Shown here: one piece after another, positions 49,964 to 58,914 of the stretch
Layout of the letters: each line of letters opens with the position of its first letter
Position numbering within the stretch: position 1 is the first letter of the stretch
DNA from: Nocardia transvalensis NBRC 15921
Lineage (GTDB): Bacteria > Actinomycetota > Actinomycetes > Mycobacteriales > Mycobacteriaceae
Reading direction: 5' to 3'
NCBI RefSeq assembly: GCF_000308875.1
Contig: NZ_BAGL01000033.1
Coordinates: 85,794 to 149,793 of the forward strand
Length of the DNA stretch: 64,000 nucleotides
Translations under genes and position numbers: made by a program
Notes under the pieces: model-generated
Database searches by the model: none
Told to the model about the DNA's origin: nothing
Seen by the model: the letters and a program-made list of their open reading frames with translations, nothing else

Positions 49964-51304
49964 TTGGACCTGCTGAAAGAGGGGCGAGATACAGTGGATC
50001 TCCGTGATGTCCCGTGCGGGCCCGGGCGTGTGCCTGTCGTCGGGCACGGGTGGCGACTGTGGCGTGATCCGGTCCAGTTCATGGTGGATCTGGCCGACGT
50101 CGGGAAGATCGCGCGTGTCGATATCGGCTCTCGCGTCGTCTATGTCATCACCGATTTCGAACTACTCCACAGGGTGCTGGTGGAGAACTCCGACTCCTAC
50201 GAGCGAGGGCTCCTCTTCGACCGCATCCGTCTCATATTCGAGGAATCGCTGATCGTCACGGATGGTCAGAAGCACAGGGATCTTCGTCGTCTGCTGCAAC
50301 CGGCGTTCCATCGGACGGAGTTGGAAAGCTACGCGCACACCGTCAAGCGAAACGCGGACGCGTTGGCGAGTTCGTGGCGGCCGGGCCAGACCGTCGAGGC
50401 GCGTTCCGCGCTGTTGGGGTTGGTGATCGCCAATCTGCTGGGGTCCATGTTCTCGCACGAACCGGATACCGGGGAACTGCAATTCATCTCGAGTCTGATC
50501 GAGGACATAGGCGCGGGCGCCATAGTGGGCAGTGTCCTACCGAAGCGGTTGGCGAGCCTGCCGTTGCCGGTGAACCGCAAATTCCTGTCGGCCGGAACCC
50601 GACTGCGGGAATACTGCCAGGAACTGCTCGTCGCGCGGCGGGCCAGCGGTGAGCGCCACAACGACCTGCTCGACATCCTGCTGAATCCCTCGGACGACGA
50701 ACCCCGTAGTGACAAGTTCCTGGCAGAGCAGGCCGTGACCGTTCTCTTCGGCGGGATCGACGCCTCGACCGCCATGCTGACCTGGACTCTGTACGAGCTG
50801 TCCCAGCGCCCCGAGGTGGCTTCGCAACTGCGGCAGGAGATCTCCGCCGCGGGAGAACTCGGCCCCCGAAGCCTCGACCAGCTCGACTACCTGAACCGGT
50901 TCCTGAACGAGGTCACGCGAATCCATTCGCCGCTCCTGCAGACGAGACGCACCGTCGCCACGGTCGAACTCGGAGGTTTCACCTTTCCCGCCGGAACCGA
51001 TATCGGCTACAGCATTGCCGCTGTTCACCGTAACCCGAACATTTTCGCCGACCCGAACACGTTCGACCCGGATCGATGGTCGACCGGCTCGGGGTCGAAA
51101 TGCCGGAGCTTCGTCCCGTTCAGCATGGGCAATCAGATGTGTATCGGCAACAATTACGCCTGGATGGCACTGCAGACGACGCTGCACAGTTTGCTGTCGA
51201 AGTGGGAGTTCCAGCCGGTCGTAACCAAGAAGCTCCCGCGAGCCATGGGTCCGATCCCGGGGATGGGAAAGCTTCCGCTCGAGGTTCGTCCGGTCTCCGC
51301 GTAA
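49964..51304 (+). CDS. Cytochrome P450 with atypical I-helix and haem loop
   Basis: The 446-residue P450 has ExxR in NEVTR, the FDPDRW motif, and Cys393 in FSMGNQMCIGNNYAW. The usual Arg two before Cys is Gln, and the I-helix reads GGIDAST instead of AGxET/DT. Type resembles terpene- or fatty-acid-linked bacterial P450s. TTG at 49964 fits a GAGGGA site 7 bases upstream; TTG 49958 and GTG 49994 are alternatives. It ends 14 bases before the convergent ABC permease. Confidence 0.87.
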   Translation: MDLLKEGRDTVDLRDVPCGPGRVPVVGHGWRLWRDPVQFMVDLADVGKIARVDIGSRVVYVITDFELLHRVLVENSDSYERGLLFDRIRLIFEESLIVTDGQKHRDLRRLLQPAFHRTELESYAHTVKRNADALASSWRPGQTVEARSALLGLVIANLLGSMFSHEPDTGELQFISSLIEDIGAGAIVGSVLPKRLASLPLPVNRKFLSAGTRLREYCQELLVARRASGERHNDLLDILLNPSDDEPRSDKFLAEQAVTVLFGGIDASTAMLTWTLYELSQRPEVASQLRQEISAAGELGPRSLDQLDYLNRFLNEVTRIHSPLLQTRRTVATVELGGFTFPAGTDIGYSIAAVHRNPNIFADPNTFDPDRWSTGSGSKCRSFVPFSMGNQMCIGNNYAWMALQTTLHSLLSKWEFQPVVTKKLPRAMGPIPGMGKLPLEVRPVSA

Positions 51305-51318
51305 TCGCTCGACTCGGC

Positions 51319-52158
51319 TCAGGCAGCGCCTGATTCGGTGAGCGTCGCTCTGCGATATCCGGATATCCGGCGAATGAGGGTGGGCAGGACCGCTGTGACG
51401 ACGAAGACGGCGACGGCGACGGCGACGAAGTAGAGCAGAGATCCGTTGCGGCCGAAGCGAGGGACGAAGGCGACCTGCTGGCCGGTCGCGGCGACGGCGT
51501 TGAGGAACGGGGCATAGGCCTGCAGGGTGTACCCGTGGGGGAGCAGGTTGATGGAGTTCTCGGCCACATAGACCCAGAACAGCAGCACGGCGACGGCGGC
51601 GGACGGAGTGCGAATCAGTGACCCGACCGCGACGCCCACGCCGCATGCGGCGAACGCGTAGCTTGGAACGGTCCAGAGGAACCGGATGCCGGCGGAGTCC
51701 GTAATGTCCACGGCCCCATAGATTTGCGGGAACAGGTGGGGCAGCGTGACCATCACGACGACGAGCAGAACAACGGTAGAGATCGCCGAAATGGCGCCGT
51801 AGTAGATCCACCGGGCCACCCCGACCGTCCAGGACCGGGGAAACAGGAAGGCATGGAGATCGCTTGCCTGACCGCGCCATTGGGTGGCGTGGGCGTAGGC
51901 GGCGGTGACCATCATGACCGACACGGACAAGGTGATCACCCAGTACACGGAATTCGTGGTGGAGACCGCGGCCAGGTAACTCTGTCCGGGGAGAGTCGCG
52001 AGTCGTTCTGCGACAGCGGCGATTCCGAAGGTGATGGCCAGCGGCAGCGCGAAGGTGAGGGGGACCGCGGCGGTCCACAGGAAGCTGCGCCCGGTGGTGC
52101 GGGTCCATTCGGCGGCGATGCCGCGGCGGATCAGGGTGGCCGGACCGGGGTTGTTCAT
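51319..52158 (-). CDS. ABC-2 type exporter permease
   Basis: The 279-residue protein has six hydrophobic segments, for example FLWTAAVPLTFALPLAITFGI, YWVITLSVSVMMVTAAYAH, ISTVVLLVVVMVTLP and the C-terminal LYFVAVAVAVFVVTAVLPTLI. ATG overlaps the stop of the ATPase gene. It forms the membrane part of an exporter with that protein. Substrate unknown. Confidence 0.85.
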   Translation of the reverse strand: MNNPGPATLIRRGIAAEWTRTTGRSFLWTAAVPLTFALPLAITFGIAAVAERLATLPGQSYLAAVSTTNSVYWVITLSVSVMMVTAAYAHATQWRGQASDLHAFLFPRSWTVGVARWIYYGAISAISTVVLLVVVMVTLPHLFPQIYGAVDITDSAGIRFLWTVPSYAFAACGVGVAVGSLIRTPSAAVAVLLFWVYVAENSINLLPHGYTLQAYAPFLNAVAATGQQVAFVPRFGRNGSLLYFVAVAVAVFVVTAVLPTLIRRISGYRRATLTESGAA

Positions 52159-52892
52159 GAGGCCACGCCGGACGCGACCTCGGCAGGCAGGCCGGCGATT
52201 CGCAGGTAGGCGTCCTCGAGGCTGGTCTCGCCGGGGCCCAGGGTGTCCATGAGATGGGTGAACGGCTGGTCGGCCAGAATGCGCCCGCTTCCCAGGATGA
52301 CGATGTGGTCGGCGTTGCGTTCGACCTCGTCGAGCAGGTGCGTGGCGACCAGGACACAGGTCCCGGCGTCGGCGAGGCGGCGCAGCAGTCCGCGTATCCA
52401 GCGGATGCCCGCGATGTCGAGACCGTTGAGGGGTTCGTCGAGGAGCAGGGTCCGAGGCTCGGAGAGCAACGCGGCGGCGATGCCGACACGCTGGAGCATG
52501 CCGAGCGAATAGTGCCCCAGCCGGCGATCGGCGACCCGGGCGAGGTCGACGATCTCGAGAACTTCGCCGACCCGGCCCGTGGAAAGTCCACGGGCGCGGG
52601 CGATCCAGCGTAGGTGCCGGCGTGCGGTGTGCCGTGGGTCGAAAGCTCGGTAGTTGAGATGCATTCCGAGAGTTGCCGGTGTGGTGTGATGAGCCCGGAC
52701 GAGGGTGTCGTCGACCCGGACGGTGCCGACGGCAGGCGCGATGATGCCGCAGATACACCGCAGCAGCGTGGTTTTGCCGGTGCCGTTGAGTCCGATCAGG
52801 TACGTGAGTGCCCCGTCGGCCACCGTCAGTTCGGGGACGTCGAGGACGGTCACGCCCGGGTAGCTCAGGGTGAGGTCACGGATGTCGATCAC
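52155..52892 (-). CDS. ABC transporter ATP-binding protein
   Basis: The 245-residue ABC ATPase has Walker A GLNGTGKTT (about 33-41), Walker B TLLLDEPLNGLD and H-loop ATHLLDEVE. The signature is degenerate (YSLGMLQRV in place of LSGGQ), so ATPase cooperativity may differ. GTG start 15 bases after the stop of a secreted MTB12-like protein gene, without its own strong ribosome site. This suggests translational coupling across the three-gene unit. Confidence 0.88.
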   Translation of the reverse strand: MIDIRDLTLSYPGVTVLDVPELTVADGALTYLIGLNGTGKTTLLRCICGIIAPAVGTVRVDDTLVRAHHTTPATLGMHLNYRAFDPRHTARRHLRWIARARGLSTGRVGEVLEIVDLARVADRRLGHYSLGMLQRVGIAAALLSEPRTLLLDEPLNGLDIAGIRWIRGLLRRLADAGTCVLVATHLLDEVERNADHIVILGSGRILADQPFTHLMDTLGPGETSLEDAYLRIAGLPAEVASGVAS

Positions 52893-52907
52893 GGCGTTCG
52901 GTGCCGG

Positions 52908-53390
52908 TCAGAAGTCACAGGCCATCGCGAGCCCCACGGCCTTGACGCCCTCGCACACCGAGCTGTTGGACAGCTTCCAGACACCGTCGATCCGCTTCCA
53001 GACCACGCGCGCAACCAGATCCGGCCGTCCCGCCGACTTGCTGCGCAGCATCGCGGTGTGCACGTTGCCCTCGTGGGTTTCGGGGCCGGTGATGTCGTTA
53101 GACCCGACCGGTGCTCGGAACAGGCCGAGGTTGTAGAGGGTGCGCGCGACCACGACCGCCCGCATGCCGCCTTCCATGTTGGCGGCCTTGGCCTCGTCGG
53201 AGGCGGGTGTTTCGATCAGGAACGCCACCTGATCGTCGAGGTCCTCCAGGGTGGGGACCTCCCGGGTGATGAGGAACTCGCCGGGACCGGCGGAGGCCGC
53301 AGGGGCATTGACACTCGAGACGCCGGTCGTGACCGCGGCGACTGTTGCGATCGTCGACACGACGCCAGCGACAATTTTGAGGGACTTCAT
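52908..53390 (-). CDS. Secreted MTB12-like (NTF2-fold) protein
   Basis: The 160-residue protein has a Sec signal peptide (MKSLKIVAGVVSTIATVAAV, cleavage near SASA/AGP). Its mature domain resembles the mycobacterial low-molecular-weight antigen MTB12 (ANMEGGMRAVVVARTLYNLG, RVVWKRIDGVWKLSNSSVCEGVKAVG). Start is ATG 53390, since GAGG lies 6 bases upstream; ATG 53396 overlaps that site. It heads an operon with the ABC exporter, an unusual pairing. The two Cys (Cys in SSVCEG and MACDF) could form a disulphide. Confidence 0.75.
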   Translation of the reverse strand: MKSLKIVAGVVSTIATVAAVTTGVSSVNAPAASAGPGEFLITREVPTLEDLDDQVAFLIETPASDEAKAANMEGGMRAVVVARTLYNLGLFRAPVGSNDITGPETHEGNVHTAMLRSKSAGRPDLVARVVWKRIDGVWKLSNSSVCEGVKAVGLAMACDF

Positions 53391-53491
53391 TTTCATCCTC
53401 TGATCGACTGGGACAACATCTGATGCACGCTCGAATGTGGAGGCGGCCAACGAATTGGCGTATTCGAGGCTACTCCTGTCGCGCCGGAAAC

Positions 53492-54301
53492 TCAGGGTTT
53501 GCGGCCGATGGCACCGAGCATGACCATGCGAGTCTCGGGTAAGTCGGGGCGCAGCCACTCCTGCACCGGCACCACACCGGGTTCGAGCAGCTCGAAGCCG
53601 GCGAGGAACTTCTCGATCTGTGCGGCGGACCGAAAATCGACCTGGGCCGAACTGTTGTCGGTGCCGGTGAGTACCCGGAGTATCTCCGGATCGGAATCAC
53701 TGGAGCCGTGACTGATCGCCAGGTAACTGCCCGGTGCCAGCCGGTCGCGGAAGGCGGCGACGACCTCGGCGGGGTGTTCGTGGTCCATCACGTAATGCAG
53801 CACACCGATGAGCGAGATCGCCACCGGCTCGTCGAAGTCGATCAGGGCGCGGTCGCTCAGCTGATCGATGATGTCCTGCGGGCGGCGGATGTCGCCCAGC
53901 ATTGCCGCGACACCGGATGGTTTGGTCAGCAGCGCCTCGCAATGGGCGACTACGACCGGGTCGTAGTCGACGTACACCACCCGCGCCGACGGCTCGATCT
54001 CCCGGGCCACCTCGTGCACGTTGGGCGAAATCGGGATGCCCGAGCCGAGATCGATGAACTGACGGACACCGGCATCCGCGGCCAGCTCGATGGATTTGCG
54101 CAGGAAACCCCGGGCGAACCAGACCAGCGTCTTGAGTTCCGGTGCGCGCGACAGCATTTCGTGCGCCATACCCCGGTCGATCTCGAGGTTGTCCTTTCCG
54201 CCCAGCAGATAGTCGTACACTCGGGCGGAGTTCAGCTGACCGTCGAACGGGCGCGGCGTTCGTTCGTTCTCCAGCGCAGGATCCTCGATTCCTTCGACCA
54301 C
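53492..54301 (-). CDS. SAM-dependent methyltransferase, DUF574/Methyltransf_19 family
   Basis: The 269-residue protein has the actinomycete-specific start SARVYDYLLGGKDNLEIDRGMA, cofactor motif FIDLGSGIPISPNVHEVA and the following VVYVDYDPVVVAH. The family is greatly expanded in Streptomyces and Nocardia, with unknown substrates. Intact. Confidence 0.9.
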   Translation of the reverse strand: MVEGIEDPALENERTPRPFDGQLNSARVYDYLLGGKDNLEIDRGMAHEMLSRAPELKTLVWFARGFLRKSIELAADAGVRQFIDLGSGIPISPNVHEVAREIEPSARVVYVDYDPVVVAHCEALLTKPSGVAAMLGDIRRPQDIIDQLSDRALIDFDEPVAISLIGVLHYVMDHEHPAEVVAAFRDRLAPGSYLAISHGSSDSDPEILRVLTGTDNSSAQVDFRSAAQIEKFLAGFELLEPGVVPVQEWLRPDLPETRMVMLGAIGRKP

Positions 54302-54492
54302 AGGCGTAACCGTAGCCGATCAGCGCCTCGGCCGGATGCTCCTGCGGAGATCTGTCGCCCGGATGTGGTGGATTATGCGTGGTCCGAGGAAGGCGCTGCT
54401 CCGCCCGGCCGAACCACCCCTACTCGAGCCATCGGCGAACCATGCTCCGCCACAACATGATCCACTAATTCCGCGACAGGTTCGCCGACGCT

Positions 54493-55614
54493 TTACTCCG
54501 CACTGCCGGCGCTGGTCTGGCTCGTGTCTGTTTCAGTCAAGGCGACCGCGTGCGCTACCGCCGACTGCGCCCGGTCGACGGTCTTATAGCGGCCCAGACC
54601 GCACGGCGCCGCGACGTCCAGCAGGCCGCCGTAGGCCGCCTCCGCCGCCGCCAGCCCCTGCCGCGCTTGCGGGAGCGGCTGCGTCGGATGCGCGAGCCCG
54701 GCGACAACACGCGTAGCGGAAGGCAATTCGAGGTGTGCGAGGGGCTCGTAGTACCGCGGCCGGACCGGCGCCTGTTTGCCGTCGCCGATGGGGAAGTGGA
54801 CGAACTCGAGATGTCGCCCCGCGGGCCAGTATCGTGCGATCGCGTTGGCCAGCGCGACTACCGGGGCCGCCGATCTCGGCGCCACGGCGGGCTTGTCGTC
54901 GAGGCTCCCGTAGCACAGATGCACACCGAAGCGGGAATCGTGGGGCGTGCGTGCGACGAGGCGTGCGATCGCTCGGCCCGCCGCGGTGGCAGGGCCCTGC
55001 CGCAGGCCCGCGGGCAGCCCCGCGCAGAGGAGCGTCTCCGCCGGCAGTTCCAGTTGGAATACGACGTTGTCCCCCAACGCCTCTCGGATACGGACGATCT
55101 CCCTGACGGTGGCGTCGAGGATCGGGCGGTAATAGGGGAAGCCGCGGTCACCGCGGCCGGCCGAGCCTCGACGCCACCGGAGCATCCGCGCCTCGAAGGC
55201 GATGAAACCGATGACGAACGGCGTCGGTATGCCTACCTGCAAACGCAGTCCGGGATCGGTTCGGCGCAGGTCGGCCAATGCCGCCATGGCACGCCGGGCC
55301 TCCTCGGCATAGCCGAGCGCGGCATCGATATCTGCTTCGCCCAGCGATCGGCCCGGTCGAAGCCGGAAGGTGTCGCGGGAACGCAGCGTCGACCAATCAC
55401 CGCGGCGCACGGGCGCCAGCGCCGGGACCTCGCCGAGCCGGTCCATGATCGGTCTGACGTACCACTGGGCGCGATACGGGTCCGCTTCACCGCCCGGAAC
55501 CATGCCGTCCAGGGCTTCCCCTGCTGTGTCGACGGCGAACGCCATGGCCTTCTCCGGACTGTCCAACTGTGCGGGCAAGCTGCCCACGAAGTGAACCCTG
55601 CGTTTAGGCTGCAC
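54493..55614 (-). CDS. UROD/MetE-like TIM-barrel protein
   Basis: The 373-residue protein resembles the C-terminal barrel of cobalamin-independent methionine synthase. It has VHLCYGSLDDKP, HLEFVHFPIGDG and a late PCGLGRYKTVDRA segment, where MetE has metal-binding His and Cys. The MetE N-terminal half is missing. It may transfer a methyl or alkyl group to an unknown thiol. GTG start without a strong ribosome site. It is divergent from DoxX (120 bases). Confidence 0.65.
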   Translation of the reverse strand: MQPKRRVHFVGSLPAQLDSPEKAMAFAVDTAGEALDGMVPGGEADPYRAQWYVRPIMDRLGEVPALAPVRRGDWSTLRSRDTFRLRPGRSLGEADIDAALGYAEEARRAMAALADLRRTDPGLRLQVGIPTPFVIGFIAFEARMLRWRRGSAGRGDRGFPYYRPILDATVREIVRIREALGDNVVFQLELPAETLLCAGLPAGLRQGPATAAGRAIARLVARTPHDSRFGVHLCYGSLDDKPAVAPRSAAPVVALANAIARYWPAGRHLEFVHFPIGDGKQAPVRPRYYEPLAHLELPSATRVVAGLAHPTQPLPQARQGLAAAEAAYGGLLDVAAPCGLGRYKTVDRAQSAVAHAVALTETDTSQTSAGSAE

Positions 55615-55734
55615 AGCGACAGTGTCACATATGGGCGAAAAACTTTCGCGGACAGCGATGACTTCTCGGAGGGTGCTCCGTCCTATCCGGTGAACGCGCT
55701 ACCAACCCGGCGCGACCGACCAGAAGGACCAGAA

Positions 55735-56172
55735 ATGACCACCGCCAACCCCTCCGCCACCTTCTCCAGCGACGTCACCTACCGTCCCGGCAAGATCCGC
55801 AACCGCGTGCTGTGGACCCTGCAGATCGTGCTCGGCCTGTTCTTCGTCATCGCCTCCGGCGGGCCGAAGCTCGTGATGCCGAACACCTTGGCGGAGAACG
55901 CCCCCGAGAATCTGACCATCCCGTTCGCCTTGCTGATCTTCATCGGGGTCGCGGAGGTCGCGGGCGGTATCGGCCTGATGGTGCCCCGGCTCAGCGCCCT
56001 GGCCGCCGCGGGCCTGTGCATCGTCACCGTCCTCGCCGCCGGGACCCAGGCGTTCATCGCCGGCCAGCCCGCCATGGCGATCTTCCCCCTGGCACTCGCC
56101 GCGATCTTCGCCTGGATCGCCTACGAGCGCCGCGCCACCCTCACCGACCTGCGAAACTCGCTCTCGCGGTGA
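55735..56172 (+). CDS. DoxX family membrane protein
   Basis: The 145-residue protein has four hydrophobic helices in the DoxX arrangement (VLWTLQIVLGLFFVIASGGPKLV, IPFALLIFIGVAEVAGGIGLMVP, AAAGLCIVTVLAAGTQAFIAG, IFPLALAAIFAWIAY). AGAAGGA lies 7 bases upstream of the ATG. DoxX proteins are linked to quinone or thiol redox at the membrane. A second DoxX protein lies at 60540. Confidence 0.85.
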   Translation: MTTANPSATFSSDVTYRPGKIRNRVLWTLQIVLGLFFVIASGGPKLVMPNTLAENAPENLTIPFALLIFIGVAEVAGGIGLMVPRLSALAAAGLCIVTVLAAGTQAFIAGQPAMAIFPLALAAIFAWIAYERRATLTDLRNSLSR

Positions 56173-56227
56173 CACTTTCACAAGCACGCCCGGCGATCGG
56201 TGGCCCCACCGGTCGCCGATCGTGCGT

Positions 56228-56270
56228 TTCCGGATCGATCGGCCGTGGGTTGGCGGCGATCGATCCGGAA
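56228..56270. terminator. Bidirectional hairpin between DoxX and TetR genes
   Basis: Perfect 13-bp arms (56228-56240 and 56258-56270, TTCCGGATCGATC and its complement) surround a 17-base loop. It lies between two convergent genes, so it probably terminates both. Confidence 0.65.
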
Positions 56271-56276
56271 GCCGGT

Positions 56277-56840
56277 TCACCGTCGTGTGGAGAGAGTGCG
56301 TAGATCGTCGAAGGCTCGGGAGAGATGCGTGTCCAGACCGTGTGCGGGGTTGTCGAGCCAGCGTTGGACCGCGTGCTGGTAGGCGGCCCAGCCCGTCCGG
56401 GCGGCGAGGCCGGCCAGGTCGTCATCGACTCCGCGTTGCCGCAACGCCTCCGTCACGCTGTCGGTGAGCCGGGCGTGTTTGGCCAATTCGCGTTCGCGCA
56501 GGGCCGGGGTCGTCGCGATGACTGTCCACCGCGGGTCGGAGGAGGGGCGGTGGTTCTCCAGATTCCGGGCGGATGTCCGGAAGGCGCGTAGCAGGACCTC
56601 GAACGGCTCGAGTCCCTCGGGTGCCTCGGCGACGGCCCGTGTCAGGGCGTCGCGGAGGTCGGCTTCGCCGTCGAAGAGCACTTCGCGTTTGTCCGGGAAG
56701 TGACGGAAGAAGGTGCGTTCGTTGACCCCCGCGCGGGCGGCGATTTCCGCCGTCGTGGTCTGGTCGAATCCTCGTTCCCGATACAACTCCAAGGCCGCCT
56801 GTTGCAGGCGGCGGCGCGCTTCTGCTCCGCTTCGTGGCAC
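56277..56840 (-). CDS. TetR family transcriptional regulator
   Basis: The 187-residue regulator has ALELYRERGFDQTTTAEIAARAGVNERTFFRHFPDKREVLF, a textbook TetR HTH. It is divergent from an epimerase-like gene; the spacer carries four CAGT/ACTG palindromes that are probably its binding sites. It likely represses both. Confidence 0.93.
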   Translation of the reverse strand: MPRSGAEARRRLQQAALELYRERGFDQTTTAEIAARAGVNERTFFRHFPDKREVLFDGEADLRDALTRAVAEAPEGLEPFEVLLRAFRTSARNLENHRPSSDPRWTVIATTPALRERELAKHARLTDSVTEALRQRGVDDDLAGLAARTGWAAYQHAVQRWLDNPAHGLDTHLSRAFDDLRTLSTRR

Positions 56841-56861
56841 CCTCCGAGCCTACCGCGTTGT

Positions 56862-56946
56862 GTCAGTGACTGGCGTCACGTTGCGCCAGTAACTGGCGCT
56901 ACAGGTAGAGTCAGTGACTGGCGCTAAGTAGTGCCAGTTCATGGCG
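56862..56946. promoter_or_regulatory. Array of four related palindromic operators
   Basis: Sites are GTCAGTGACTGGCG at 56862-56875, the perfect 17-mer GCGCCAGTAACTGGCGC at 56883-56899, GTCAGTGACTGGCGC at 56910-56924, and the weaker GTGCCAGTTCATGGCG at 56931-56946. Spacing is about 20-27 bases, close to two helical turns. This suits cooperative TetR binding over the divergent promoters. Confidence 0.75.
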
Positions 56947-56963
56947 TTCGAAGAGGAGATCCC

Positions 56964-57929
56964 ATGCGTGTCTTCGTCACCGGAGGTTCCGGTCAGACCG
57001 GCCCCGCTGTTGTCGCCGAACTCATCGAAGCCGGTCACAGCGTCAGCGGGCTGGCCCGTTCGGATACCGCCGCCGCCCGGCTGGAGTCGCTGGGCGCAAC
57101 ACCCCACCGTGGCTGTCTCGAGGACTTCGACAGTCTGCGCAGCGGTGCGCGAGCCGCCGACGGTGTTTTGCACATGGCCTACGGCGGCGACTACGCCGAT
57201 CCGGACGACCTCGTTCGCCGCGACCGCGCCGCGATCGAGGCGCTGGGGCATGCGTTGGCGGGGACCGGGAAGCCGTTCGTCAGCACGTCGGGCACGCTGG
57301 TGGCGCGGGCCGGCCGGATCAGCACCGAGAAGGACGCGCCGGACCTCGATTCCGTTGCCGCCTTTCGTATCCCGGGCGAGCAAGCCTGTCTGGGTTTCGC
57401 CGATCTGGGTGTCCGATCCAGCGTCGTGCGACTCGCACCGACCGTGCACGGACCCGGCGACTACGGATTCGTCCCGGCTCTCATCGCGGCCGCACGCAGG
57501 GCCGGCGTCTCGGCTTACATCGATGACGGCGCCAATCGCTGGCCGGCCGTCCACCGCGCCGACGCCGCGGTCCTGTTCCGGCTGGCGTTGGAGCGGGCTC
57601 CCGCCGGGAGCGTGCTGCACGGCGTCGGCGAGAGTGCCGTCACGATCAAGAGCATCGCCGAGCGGATCGCGCTGATGCTCGGCATCCCCGTCGTGTCGAT
57701 GACCTCGGAACAGGCCGCCGTGCATCTCGGGAACCCGTTCCTGGCCCGCTTCTTCTCCCTCGACGTGCCGGTCTCCAGCGAGCACACCCGAGCGCTCCTG
57801 GGTTGGGCGCCGAAACACGCGACGTTGCTCGAAGACCTGCGAACCGGCGACTACTTCACCCCACAGGCCAGCCTCCGCGCCGAGGAGATCTGGTTGCCGC
57901 ACGATGACCACATCTCATCGGAGGCGTGA
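56964..57929 (+). CDS. NAD-dependent epimerase/dehydratase (extended SDR-like)
   Basis: The 321-residue protein has the Rossmann start VFVTGGSGQTGPAVVAELIEAGH and C-terminal substrate-domain features of extended or NmrA-like SDRs (LRTGDYFTP at the end). The TSGTLVARAG region lacks a classical YxxxK close by, so catalysis may differ. ATG 56964 follows GAGGAG. It is probably controlled by the divergent TetR and overlaps the convergent SDR by 15 bases. Confidence 0.88.
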   Translation: MRVFVTGGSGQTGPAVVAELIEAGHSVSGLARSDTAAARLESLGATPHRGCLEDFDSLRSGARAADGVLHMAYGGDYADPDDLVRRDRAAIEALGHALAGTGKPFVSTSGTLVARAGRISTEKDAPDLDSVAAFRIPGEQACLGFADLGVRSSVVRLAPTVHGPGDYGFVPALIAAARRAGVSAYIDDGANRWPAVHRADAAVLFRLALERAPAGSVLHGVGESAVTIKSIAERIALMLGIPVVSMTSEQAAVHLGNPFLARFFSLDVPVSSEHTRALLGWAPKHATLLEDLRTGDYFTPQASLRAEEIWLPHDDHISSEA

Positions 57930-58859
57930 CCGGTTTCTTGCGTTCGGGAAGTTCGGGTCGGTGCCGGTGAGGTCTGTGCTGACGGACCACAGCCGGGCGG
58001 CGACGTCGGGGTCGGTCATATGCGGGTGGGGTGTTTCCTGGTGGGGCCGGCCGCGGAGGCCGAAAACCCTTGGGCCCCAGAGCTGTCCGCCGTAGATTTC
58101 GGGGTCGAGGACGGCTCGGGTGATGGTCGTGGCGGCGGCGTCTTTGCCGTGTAGAGCCAGGCATGCGGGGAGACCGCGGAAGTGTTGGGCGGTGGTGCGG
58201 GCGAACAGGGGTGGGCGAGACGGGGTCAGGGAGTCCAGGGCGCCGCCGGGATGGGTGACGATGCCGGCGGTGCCGGAGCCGGCGGCGCGGAGGCGGCGGT
58301 CGAGTTCGAAGCCGAAGAGCATCTGGGCGAGCTTCGATCGGGCGTAGGTGCGTTTGGGGCGGTAGTCGTGCTCGGAGTGCGGGTCGGCGAGATCCAGGCG
58401 CTCCGATCGGGCGGCGTAGCTGCCCACGGTGATCACGCGGCTGTTCGCGGCGGCCGACAGCATCGGCGCCAGCTGGGCGACGAGCGCGAAGTGCCCGAGA
58501 TGGTTTGTCGCGAACATCAATTCGTGGCCCTGGGCATCGAGCCGGCGTTCGGGGCCGGACAGGAGGATTCCCGCGTTGAGGACGACGGCGTCCAGGGTGT
58601 CGACACCCAGGGCGTCCACTGTCGCGGGGAGCGAGGGCAGGTCCGCCAGATCCAGGCCGACCCGCCGCAGCCGAGCCTCCGGAACACGCGTCCGGATCGT
58701 CTGTATCGCGAGGTCGGCCTTGGCGGTGTCGCGGCAGCCGAGCACCACGGTGGCGCCGGTGGCCGCGAGTTGCTCGGCGACGAAGTACCCGATGCCCGCA
58801 TTGGCTCCGGTGACCAGAAACGTCTTCCCCTCGGCCCGATGGTCGCTGTGCCATGTCAT
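57915..58859 (-). CDS. Short-chain dehydrogenase (retinol dehydrogenase/protochlorophyllide reductase-like)
   Basis: This SDR of about 314 residues has TGANAGIGYFVAEQLAATGATVVLGCRD, LNAGI and YARSKLAQMLFGFEL (Tyr-Lys). The family is broad and the substrate unknown. ATG 58859 gives the usual spacing to the cofactor loop; a GTG at 58898 is possible. The 3' end is convergent with the epimerase gene. Confidence 0.87.
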   Translation of the reverse strand: MTWHSDHRAEGKTFLVTGANAGIGYFVAEQLAATGATVVLGCRDTAKADLAIQTIRTRVPEARLRRVGLDLADLPSLPATVDALGVDTLDAVVLNAGILLSGPERRLDAQGHELMFATNHLGHFALVAQLAPMLSAAANSRVITVGSYAARSERLDLADPHSEHDYRPKRTYARSKLAQMLFGFELDRRLRAAGSGTAGIVTHPGGALDSLTPSRPPLFARTTAQHFRGLPACLALHGKDAAATTITRAVLDPEIYGGQLWGPRVFGLRGRPHQETPHPHMTDPDVAARLWSVSTDLTGTDPNFPNARNRSRLR

Positions 58860-58914
58860 GTCATCGATGGTCGCCCGAGGTTCTTGCACTGCCCTCACGC
58901 CGCGCTGTCGCGCA

